From Colivivens sp963594655 (lineage in GTDB: Bacteria; Bacteroidota; Bacteroidia; Bacteroidales; Bacteroidaceae): a stretch of 45,800 nucleotides of DNA. How positions within the stretch are numbered: the first letter of the stretch is position 1; each line of letters opens with the position of its first letter. The position numbers and the translations under genes are program-made. Positions 1 to 6,606 of this stretch are shown here, piece after piece. Below the pieces are notes generated by a model, which was not told where the DNA came from, did not search any database, and worked only from the letters and a program-made list of their open reading frames with translations. The DNA is taken from NCBI GenBank assembly GCA_963594655.1, contig CAVBFD010000014.1, positions 1 to 45,800 on the forward strand. Direction: 5' to 3'.

Positions 1-2
1 CG

Positions 3-323
3 AGTGAGGACCGTGCCGACTATGTGAGACATATGGAGAACCTGAGATACCAGCGCAGCGTCATCATGACAGGCTACGACGACGGATTGCAAGAGGGACT
101 TGCTGAAGGTCGTGCTGAAGGTCGTGCTGAAGGTCACGCAGAAGGTCATGCAGAAGGTCATGCAGAAGGACTTGCCGAGGGTCGTGCCGAGGGTCGTGCC
201 GAGGGAGAAAAGGATGCCAAGATAAACATGGCGTTGAAGCTCTTGTCACTGGGAGTGGCAGTCGACACGATAGCAGAGGCCTCAGGGTTGACGATGGAGG
301 AAGTGGAGGAACTGAGGAAATAA
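3..323 (+). CDS. C-terminal part of Rpn-type PD-(D/E)XK nuclease (transposase-like) protein, truncated by window edge
   Basis: The reading frame is open from the window edge to the TAA at 321-323, so this is the end of a longer gene. The visible 106 residues hold a charged segment (residues DRADYVRHMENLRY), then nine four-residue units of the pattern E-G-x-A, then a small helical tail with MALKLLSLGV and IAEASGLTMEEVEEL. That architecture, a Glu/Gly/Ala repeat followed by a helix-turn-helix-like tail, is typical of the C-terminus of Rpn recombination-promoting nuclease/putative transposase proteins, which are multicopy in Bacteroidales. The nuclease domain itself would lie to the left and cannot be seen. 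An internal GTG at 24 could be mistaken for a start but lies inside the frame. The family call rests only on the tail, so it is moderate. Confidence 0.7.
   Translation, partial: SEDRADYVRHMENLRYQRSVIMTGYDDGLQEGLAEGRAEGRAEGHAEGHAEGHAEGLAEGRAEGRAEGEKDAKINMALKLLSLGVAVDTIAEASGLTMEEVEELRK
93..206 (+). repeat. 12-bp in-frame tandem repeat (nine units)
   Basis: Nine 12-bp units of the form GA(A/G)GG(T/A)CNTGC(N), with one CAC variant, run from 93 to 200, plus a half unit to 206. They encode E-G-(R/H/L)-A repeats. Units 2-3, 5-6 and 8-9 are identical pairs, which suggests recent slippage or duplication. Because the unit is a multiple of three, copy-number change would keep the frame. Confidence 0.9.
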
Positions 324-417
324 GGCTCTTCCGTTTTTCTCGTTGGTAAGACAGTGGAATGTCAACTACTAAGCTGCTCTTAGTTATGAGTATCAGTGTC
401 CCTGTTAGGACATGTGC

Positions 418-497
418 GCCCCGAAGGGGCAGCCTGCACCGAGCCCAGGGCAAGCGAAGCGACACCCTGGGCTCGGCGCCCCATGGGCTTTCAGCCC
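418..497. repeat. Cluster of three extragenic hairpins (REP-like)
   Basis: Three perfect inverted repeats lie in a row. The first is GCCCC-GAA-GGGGC at 418-430. The second has 12-bp arms at 439-450 and 465-476 around a 14-nt loop. The third is GGGCT-TTC-AGCCC at 485-497. The outer two share the same 5-3-5 geometry. No reading frame of note covers them. They resemble the repetitive extragenic palindromes common between genes in Bacteroidales. A role as a terminator for the preceding gene is possible, but there is no T-tract. Confidence 0.75.
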
Positions 498-549
498 GTC
501 TTTGGCGCAATTCGCAAATAAAAGTTGCGCAAGTTATTCTTTGAACATT
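485..549. repeat. 65-bp direct repeat, left copy
   Basis: This copy matches 2899-2963 in 62 of 65 positions. Bases 493-549 are identical to 2907-2963 over 57 bp, and GGGCT at 485-489 equals 2899-2903. The only difference is the 3-base hairpin loop, TTC here and GAA in the right copy, which are reverse complements. The stretch between this copy and the AAA-ATPase-like gene promoter (550-626) holds no gene that I can support. Confidence 0.92.
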
Positions 550-626
550 ACTAGATATAAATTCATGAACAATTCATGGGCAATTCATAACCGTTCGTGC
601 TGAACCTTATTTTCTTTCCCGACTCC

Positions 627-658
627 TTTGGCGGAACCGGGAATTTGTCGTACCTTTG
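627..658 (+). promoter_or_regulatory. Bacteroidetes-type promoter for the AAA-ATPase-like gene
   Basis: TTTG at 627-630, a 20-nt spacer and TACCTTTG at 651-658 match the Bacteroidetes consensus TTTG-N19-21-TAnnTTTG exactly. Transcription would begin near 665, about 20 nt before the ATG at 685. This is one reason to reject the upstream TTG at 628 as the start. Confidence 0.75.
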
Positions 659-684
659 CGCATACACTAATACATTTTCATGGT

Positions 685-2244
685 ATGGCAAGGAAATTAT
701 ACCCTATAGGCATTCAGACATTCGAGGAAATCCGAAGGCTTGACAACCTCTATATCGACAAGACGGAATACGTCTATCATATGACACATACGGACGGAAA
801 GTATTTCTTTCTGAGTCGCCCGAGGCGGTTCGGCAAGTCGCTCTTGGTGTCCACCTTCAAGAGTTACTTCGAGGGCAGGAAGGATTTGTTCGAGGGACTT
901 GCCATAGAGAAACTGGAGACAGAGTGGGAGTCGTACCCTGTGCTGCACTTCGACATGAGCAGGGGCAAGCACAGGGACAAGGAAGGACTGAACAGGTATC
1001 TGCTTGACATCATCGAGAAGCAGGAACGGATATATGGCATCAGCAGCGACAAGCCGGATGTCAACATTCGCTTAACCGACTTGATGGAAACTGTATACCG
1101 TAAAACAGGAAGGCAGGTTGTCGTGCTTATCGACGAGTACGACGCTCCGCTGTTGGACGTGGCGCATGAGGACACTCAATTGCCTGTACTCCGTGACACG
1201 ATGCGCAACTTCTACAGTCCTCTGAAGGCAGCCGAGCCGATGCTTCGCTTCGTGTTCATGACTGGCATCACGAAGTTCTCGCAACTGAGCATCTTCAGTG
1301 AGCTGAACAACATAAAGAATGTCTCCATGGACAATCCGTATGCCGGCATCTGTGGAATAACTAAGGAGGAGATGCTTACTCAGATGGGTGACGACATCGA
1401 AGAGCTTGCCGCCACGCTGGGACTCAGCCGTGAGGAAACCATCCAGGAACTGACAGACCAGTACGACGGCTACCATTTCACGTGGCCTTCACCCGACGTG
1501 TTCAACCCCTTCAGTCTGCTCAACTGCTTTGCCGACGGCAAGCTGGGTGCATACTGGTTTGGCACAGGCACACCTACATACCTTATTAATATGATGCGGA
1601 AGTTTCATGTGCAGCCCTCTCAACTGGGGAGGACAAAGGCTCGGGCGGCTTCCTTTGATGTCGCCACGGAGACGATGTTGTCATTGACTCCGCTGCTCTA
1701 CCAGAGCGGATACCTCACCATCAAGGACTATGACCAGAGACAGAAGCTCTATACGTTGGACATCCCCAACAGGGAGATAGCGGTCGGGCTTTTCGACAGT
1801 TTGCTGCCTGGTTATCTGGCGCAGGGTACGGACGAGGGACGTGTCGTGATTGCCGAGACTGCCGACCGCCTCAATTATGGTGATGCAGAGGGAGCCATGC
1901 AGTTGCTCGCTGACTTCTTCGCCACCGTTCCCTACTGTGACAACACCAACTACGAGGGTCATTGGCAGCAAGTGCTATACATCATCTTTGCCCTGCTCAC
2001 CGACTTCGATATACATGTGGAACAGCACACCGCCAAGGGACGCATCGACATAACGCTCGAAACGGCGACCACCGTCTACGTGATGGAGTTGAAGCTGAAC
2101 GGCAGTGTGGAGGACGCTCTCGCCCAGATAGAGTCTAAGCACTATGCCGACGCGTTCAAGATGAAAGACAAACCGGTTGTTAAGGTCGGCATGAACTTCG
2201 CGCTGAAGGACGGGGTGAACACGCTTGAATGGCAGGTGATGTAG
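685..2244 (+). CDS. AAA-ATPase-like / PD-(D/E)XK nuclease-domain protein (DUF1703 type)
   Basis: The 519-residue protein starts MARKLYPIGIQTFEEIRR, which with the following IDKTEYVY is the usual opening of the AAA-ATPase-like family. A Walker-A-like RPRRFGKSLL follows about 40 residues in, and a Walker-B-like VVVLIDEYDAPL near residue 150. The C-terminal part has the order expected for a PD-(D/E)XK nuclease fold: RIDITLE, then VYVMELKLNG with the ExK pair. Family members are multicopy in gut Bacteroidales. Their biological role is not established, with nucleic acid processing or mobile-element association most often suggested. The frame opens at a TTG at 628, but that lies in the promoter, so the ATG at 685 is the likely start. 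The gene sits between two long direct repeats together with the next gene, 16 nt downstream. Confidence 0.88.
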   Translation: MARKLYPIGIQTFEEIRRLDNLYIDKTEYVYHMTHTDGKYFFLSRPRRFGKSLLVSTFKSYFEGRKDLFEGLAIEKLETEWESYPVLHFDMSRGKHRDKEGLNRYLLDIIEKQERIYGISSDKPDVNIRLTDLMETVYRKTGRQVVVLIDEYDAPLLDVAHEDTQLPVLRDTMRNFYSPLKAAEPMLRFVFMTGITKFSQLSIFSELNNIKNVSMDNPYAGICGITKEEMLTQMGDDIEELAATLGLSREETIQELTDQYDGYHFTWPSPDVFNPFSLLNCFADGKLGAYWFGTGTPTYLINMMRKFHVQPSQLGRTKARAASFDVATETMLSLTPLLYQSGYLTIKDYDQRQKLYTLDIPNREIAVGLFDSLLPGYLAQGTDEGRVVIAETADRLNYGDAEGAMQLLADFFATVPYCDNTNYEGHWQQVLYIIFALLTDFDIHVEQHTAKGRIDITLETATTVYVMELKLNGSVEDALAQIESKHYADAFKMKDKPVVKVGMNFALKDGVNTLEWQVM

Positions 2245-2260
2245 ATAAATCTCGTTTTTT

Positions 2261-2818
2261 ATGAGAAGAATTGTTGTATTTGTAGCAACGCTGATTGTCA
2301 CACATAGCATTGCCGCACAAAATAAGTTGCGTAATGTGTCTGTTGAATTGCTTGGCGCTCAAAACGTGGTGGGCATAAACTATGACAGCCGTTTCAATGG
2401 CAATTCGGGATTAGGCTATCGTGTCGGCATAGGATTTGGATATGGTGACAATTCGGGACTATTCAATCAAAACATAAAAGGTGTTGGAGTGCCTATAGAA
2501 CTGAATTGTCTGTTGGGGAAGAAACGGCATAAACTGGAGGTCGGTTTTGGAACAAGCCTTGGAATTTATCATGTCAAGGAAACAACATGGCACTGGTATC
2601 AGCCTGGTCAGCCAAATACAGCAGGACATGACGATCAGTACACATCAACGAGCAACCACTTCGGCTATTTCCTGTTCGGCGACATTGGCTACCGCTACCA
2701 GCGTGACAATGGCTTCATGGTTCGTGCCGGTGTCTCACCGTCCTTTAATTTTGGCGACAAATACGGACTGAATAAATCAGCCTTTTATCCGTATATAGGC
2801 TTTGGCTGGTCGTTTTGA
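2261..2818 (+). CDS. Small secreted beta-barrel-like protein, function unknown
   Basis: The 185-residue protein begins with a clear Sec signal peptide (MRRIVVFVATLIVTHSIAAQ, likely cut after AAQ). The rest is rich in alternating aromatic and glycine residues, such as GLGYRVGIGFGYG, GFGTSLGIYH and GFMVRAGVSPSF. It ends in Phe (YIGFGWSF), which is the usual last residue of outer-membrane beta-barrels. I therefore expect a small eight-strand-type barrel, but I do not recognise the family and propose no substrate. It lies 16 nt after the AAA-ATPase-like gene with no promoter of its own visible, so the two probably share a transcript. It is visibly richer in A+T than the flanking genes. Confidence 0.7.
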   Translation: MRRIVVFVATLIVTHSIAAQNKLRNVSVELLGAQNVVGINYDSRFNGNSGLGYRVGIGFGYGDNSGLFNQNIKGVGVPIELNCLLGKKRHKLEVGFGTSLGIYHVKETTWHWYQPGQPNTAGHDDQYTSTSNHFGYFLFGDIGYRYQRDNGFMVRAGVSPSFNFGDKYGLNKSAFYPYIGFGWSF

Positions 2819-2898
2819 GAATTCATAGGTTGGGTAACGTGTCAAAAATAACTTGAGCAGATTCTAATTCGATTACTATGCAATACATTTACCACGAC

Positions 2899-2963
2899 GG
2901 GCTGAAAGCCCGTCTTTGGCGCAATTCGCAAATAAAAGTTGCGCAAGTTATTCTTTGAACATT
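2899..2963. repeat. 65-bp direct repeat, right copy
   Basis: This is the right copy of the repeat at 485-549, with hairpin GGGCT-GAA-AGCCC at 2899-2911 followed by the 57-bp identical core. Its last 16 bases (2948-2963) overlap the 3' end of the leftward transporter gene and supply its final residues and stop codon. The copies are about 2.4 kb apart in the same orientation. Confidence 0.92.
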
Positions 2964-3901
2964 GCTAAATGTTTGTCCTGCCGCCATGCGAAAAACTTGG
3001 CGATGAGCGCACCGCTTATGTTGTGCCATACGGAGAAGATGGCTCCTGGCACTGTCGCCATGGGGTATATGGCAAAATGGGTTTTTGCCAGTGAACAGGC
3101 AAGTCCACTGTTCTGCATACCAACCTCAATGGATATGGCGGAGCATTTACTGTGGGGCAGTCCAAGCACTCTCCCGACACCGTAGCCGAGCGCGAGTCCG
3201 AAGACATTGTGCAGTATGACTATCAGGACGATGACAAGTCCGCCTACAAGCAGTTTTGACGCGTTGGCACTTACCACGCAACCTACAATCAACGTAATCA
3301 TAACGGTGGAGAACGTCGGGAGGTACTGCACCACATGCCGCGTGAGGCGTGGCATCAGCCGTTGCAGCGCAAAACCCAATATAATCGGCAGGATGACAAC
3401 CTCCACTATACTCATGAACATTCCAAGGGCATCCACCTGTATGTGTTCACCCGCATACAACAGGGTCAGCAGCGGTGTGAGTACCGGCGCCAACACCGTA
3501 CTGACGGACGTTATGCCGACAGACAGGGCGAGGTCGCCCTTGGCAAGATAGGTCATCACGTTGGATGCGGTGCCACCGGGACAACAGCCCACGAGTATCA
3601 CTCCTATAGCAAGCTCGTCGTTCAGGGCGAACAGCTTCACCAACAGAAAGGCGATGAGTGGCATGATGACGAACTGGGCGAGGGCGCCGGTGATGATGTC
3701 CTTGGGACGTGTGAACACCACCTTGAAGTCGTGTGGGTTGAGTGTCAGTCCCATCCCGAACATCACGAGTCCCAGCATGGGTGCAATCCATGATGTCGAG
3801 ATCCAGTTGAAGGAGGTGGGGAAAAAGAGTGATATGGCAGCCACCACCAGTACGATGACCGCCATGTAGCGTGAGATGAAACCGCAAATTTTCTGTATCA
3901 T
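2948..3901 (-). CDS. Bile acid:sodium symporter family (BASS/SBF) transporter
   Basis: The 317-residue integral membrane protein has about nine or ten hydrophobic segments. The first is AVIVLVVAAISLFF, and later ones include LVMFGMGLTL and VILPIILGFAL. The GMGL...F segment near residue 50, the LVGCCPGGTASNVMTYLAKGD region and IEVGMQNSGLA are hallmark motifs of the BASS fold, whose crossing helices bind sodium and an organic anion. The substrate cannot be read from sequence; family members carry bile acids, pantothenate or keto acids. It lies 41 nt after the TIGR02757 gene and is probably the last gene of that leftward unit. Its last four codons and stop (MFKE-stop) come from the 65-bp direct repeat, so the native C-terminus may have been replaced. 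Confidence 0.88.
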   Translation of the reverse strand: MIQKICGFISRYMAVIVLVVAAISLFFPTSFNWISTSWIAPMLGLVMFGMGLTLNPHDFKVVFTRPKDIITGALAQFVIMPLIAFLLVKLFALNDELAIGVILVGCCPGGTASNVMTYLAKGDLALSVGITSVSTVLAPVLTPLLTLLYAGEHIQVDALGMFMSIVEVVILPIILGFALQRLMPRLTRHVVQYLPTFSTVMITLIVGCVVSANASKLLVGGLVIVLIVILHNVFGLALGYGVGRVLGLPHSKCSAISIEVGMQNSGLACSLAKTHFAIYPMATVPGAIFSVWHNISGALIAKFFAWRQDKHLAMFKE

Positions 3902-3942
3902 AGTAGTATGCTTTTATTATATGAATGTATGTGTGCCGTGGG

Positions 3943-4665
3943 TCACAGTGTGTCTTTTGTATCTGCCAGTGTCATGAGCGCGATGTCGTACTTGAGCGGG
4001 TCGTCCGCATCCCATGAACGGAAGATGGAGGTCAGTTCCTCACATGCTTTCCATGTGGGCCGCTTGTTCTTGAGCAAACCCTGGGTCTGACGGCACACAT
4101 GGACATCCATGACGGCATAGAGGTCGGTCTGGCTGCGTGATTTCCACAGGCCGAAGTCGGGACTTTCCCTGCGTACCATCCAGCGGACGAACATGCACAC
4201 ACGTTTGCATGCGGACCTGTCCATGCTGCCCACCTTGGCGGGAGCAAGCCACTTGCATATCTCAGCGATGGCTTCCTTGACGGTCAGTCCGTTGAGCCGC
4301 TGTTCCATGGTGGCGTATCCGTCCAGAGCTTCCCTGAGGTTTCCGCATACAGCCTTGAACGTAGGCACGTTGAGGGTGCGGTAGACACAGGCGTTCCTCG
4401 CGTCTTGGTACGAACTCATGTACCTGCCGCTCATGATGAAGTCCGCAGGACGCCACCGCATCTCGTCACGAAGCATGTGGATGGCGGTAGGCACGATGAC
4501 CTTGCGTGAACCCCAACTGATCATGGCGACGAGCAACGCACCAAGCTCGATGTCCAGTTGGTCGTCTGTATGTTCCGCCAACTGGTACACCGCCCCACAG
4601 GGATCTATGCGCTTGAAACTGTCCGCGTCGAAACCGCAGTATGCCTTGTCGAGAATCTCCTTCAT
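3943..4665 (-). CDS. TIGR02757 family protein (DUF2400), function unknown
   Basis: The 240-residue protein matches the TIGR02757 family by its overall pattern. It opens with a short helical segment and YCGFDADSFKRIDPCGAVYQ. ELGALLVAMISWGSRKVI follows, then CKRVCMFVRWMVRRESPDFGLW, and DLYAVMDVHVCRQTQGL. The family is widespread in Bacteroidetes, and its region around WMVR resembles helix-hairpin-helix DNA glycosylase-like folds, but no activity is established. I choose the ATG at 4665, because it overlaps the nadE stop by four bases (ATGA), a classic translational coupling. An upstream open stretch to 4824 lies inside nadE and is rejected. No signal peptide or membrane segment is present, so it should be cytosolic. 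Confidence 0.85.
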   Translation of the reverse strand: MKEILDKAYCGFDADSFKRIDPCGAVYQLAEHTDDQLDIELGALLVAMISWGSRKVIVPTAIHMLRDEMRWRPADFIMSGRYMSSYQDARNACVYRTLNVPTFKAVCGNLREALDGYATMEQRLNGLTVKEAIAEICKWLAPAKVGSMDRSACKRVCMFVRWMVRRESPDFGLWKSRSQTDLYAVMDVHVCRQTQGLLKNKRPTWKACEELTSIFRSWDADDPLKYDIALMTLADTKDTL

Positions 4666-6581
4666 TGTTCGAGGTCTTTGATCCATTCGGTTGAATAGGC
4701 GTCGCTTGGCATGCGCCAGTCGCCGCGCGGACTGAGACTGACACTTCCCACCTTCGGTCCGTCGGGCAGACAGGAACGTTTGAACTGTTGGTTGAAGAAC
4801 CTGCGGTAGAATATCCTGATCCACTTGAGTATCGTCCCGTCATCGTAGACTCCGCTGAATGCCCGCTTCGCAAGGAAATAGACCTTTGCCGGACGGAATC
4901 CGTTGCGGATGAAGTTGTAGAGGAAGAAGTCGTGCAGTTCATACGGACCCACGAGGTCTTCGGTCTTCTGCTTTATCTGTCCGTTCTCGTCAGCAGGAAT
5001 CAGTTCGGGACTGATAGGGGTGTCAACGATGTCAAGCAGTGTGGCCTTGGACTCCTCGTCCACGCTGGTGTTAGCCACCCACGTGACGAGGTGTCTCACC
5101 AGAGTCTTGGGGATGGAGCAGTTGACACCGTAGTTCGACATGTGGTCGCCGTTGTATGTAGCCCAACCGAGCGCAAGCTCGGAGAGGTCGCCTGTGCCTA
5201 TCACAATGCCTCCTTCCTGGTTTGCCACATCCATGAGAATCTGGGTGCGCTCACGCGCCTGCACGTTCTCGTAGGTCACATCGTGGATGTTCATGTCGTG
5301 GCCGATGTCATTGAAATGCTGTATGCAAGCGTCCTTGATGGACACCTCCCGTATGGTCACGCCCAGTGACTTCATGAGGGACACCGCATTGTGGTATGTG
5401 CGGTCGGTGGTGCCGAAGCCGGGCATCGTTATCGCTATGATGTCCTTCCTGTCACGCTTCAGCTTGTCGATGGTCTGTGTGCATACGAGTAGCGCCAGTG
5501 TGGAGTCCAGTCCCCCGGATATACCGATTACCAGTGTCTTCGCTCCGATATGTGACACTCGCCGCGCCAGTCCCGCCACCTGAATGGCAAAGATCTCCCC
5601 GCACCTCTCGTCGAGCAGCTGCCCCTTAGGCACGAACGGACTCGGGTCAATCTTACGGGTGAGTACGGGTTCTTCGTTCCATTCCTCACGTGACAGCGCA
5701 GTTACCGTGTCCACCTTTGGAGCTTGTGCCTGTGAGTCGGTGAACGTGGTGTTCGACTGGCGCAGGGACCGCAGGTACTCCACGTCTATCTCGGATATGA
5801 CCAGTTGGTCTTTCATGGCGAACCGTTCCCCCTCGGCAATCAACTTGCCGTTCTCGAATATCATGCCGTTGCCGGCAAACACAAGGTCCTGGGATGATTC
5901 GCCAAAGCCGCATGAGGAGTAGACATAACCGCAGATGCAGCGTGCCGACTGTTGTGACAGCAGACTGAATAGATAGGCGTGCTTGCTGACCACCTCGTCG
6001 GTGGCTGACAGGTTGAACATGATGTCGGCTCCCTGGATGGCGAGGGTGGAACTGGGCGGCACTGGCGCCCACAAGTCCTCACAAATCTCTATGCCGAACT
6101 GACAGTTGCCTGTACTGAACAGGGTGTTGCGTGACACGTTTATGGTCTGCGCGCACAGGGTCGTGGTGGTGTCAACCGTCTCACCGGAGGTGAACCACCG
6201 CTTCTCGTAGAACTCCTTGTAGTTGGGTATGTAGGACTTGGGAACGGCTCCCAGTATCTTGCCCTTCTGCACTACCACAGCCACGTTCAGCAGCAAGGAG
6301 TTGATTCTCAGCGGCAGTCCGATGATGGATATGATGTTGAGCGACCGTGTGGTGTCCAGAAGATGGAACAGCGCCATCTCGCTGCTGTCCAGCAGCAACT
6401 GCTGTTGGAAGAGGTCGGCGCAGGTGTAGCCGGTGATACACATTTCCGGGAAGCAGATAATCTCCACCCCCTTGCCGTCCGCCTGTGCGATGAGGCTCTC
6501 AATCTGGTGGGCGTTCCATTCGCAGTCTCCCACCTTCACCAGTGGCACTGCACTTGCTACTTTTACAAATCCGTATGACAT
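4662..6581 (-). CDS. nadE: Glutamine-dependent NAD+ synthetase
   Basis: This cytosolic enzyme makes NAD+ from nicotinate adenine dinucleotide, ATP and glutamine, the last step of NAD biosynthesis. Its 639 residues carry the two domains of the long, glutamine-using form. The N-terminal nitrilase-like amidase shows the catalytic triad Glu46 (ICFPEMC), Lys115 (VPKSYIPN) and Cys167 (GIEICEDLW). The C-terminal synthetase shows the ATP-pyrophosphatase loop SGGLDS at 355-360 and GTGDLSELALGWATYNGD further on. The start is placed at the ATG at 6581 rather than the in-frame TTG at 6587. It begins 25 nt after tamB and its stop overlaps the next start, so it is in an operon. Length and motifs are normal. 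Confidence 0.97.
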   Translation of the reverse strand: MSYGFVKVASAVPLVKVGDCEWNAHQIESLIAQADGKGVEIICFPEMCITGYTCADLFQQQLLLDSSEMALFHLLDTTRSLNIISIIGLPLRINSLLLNVAVVVQKGKILGAVPKSYIPNYKEFYEKRWFTSGETVDTTTTLCAQTINVSRNTLFSTGNCQFGIEICEDLWAPVPPSSTLAIQGADIMFNLSATDEVVSKHAYLFSLLSQQSARCICGYVYSSCGFGESSQDLVFAGNGMIFENGKLIAEGERFAMKDQLVISEIDVEYLRSLRQSNTTFTDSQAQAPKVDTVTALSREEWNEEPVLTRKIDPSPFVPKGQLLDERCGEIFAIQVAGLARRVSHIGAKTLVIGISGGLDSTLALLVCTQTIDKLKRDRKDIIAITMPGFGTTDRTYHNAVSLMKSLGVTIREVSIKDACIQHFNDIGHDMNIHDVTYENVQARERTQILMDVANQEGGIVIGTGDLSELALGWATYNGDHMSNYGVNCSIPKTLVRHLVTWVANTSVDEESKATLLDIVDTPISPELIPADENGQIKQKTEDLVGPYELHDFFLYNFIRNGFRPAKVYFLAKRAFSGVYDDGTILKWIRIFYRRFFNQQFKRSCLPDGPKVGSVSLSPRGDWRMPSDAYSTEWIKDLEQ

Positions 6582-6606
6582 AACCAAGTCGTTTTATGTT
6601 GATAAT

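Noticed and set aside
64..510. 148-codon minus-strand frame across the tandem repeat
   Set aside because: Product is a low-complexity shadow of the E-G-x-A repeat and the hairpin cluster.
418..549. Possible CRISPR array from repeated palindromes
   Set aside because: There are no regularly spaced identical repeats with unique spacers; the units differ and are only hairpins.
628..684. N-terminal extension of the AAA-ATPase-like protein from a TTG codon
   Set aside because: The codon overlaps the promoter -33 element, the extra residues do not look like the family, and the ATG at 685 begins the conserved MARKLYPIG segment.
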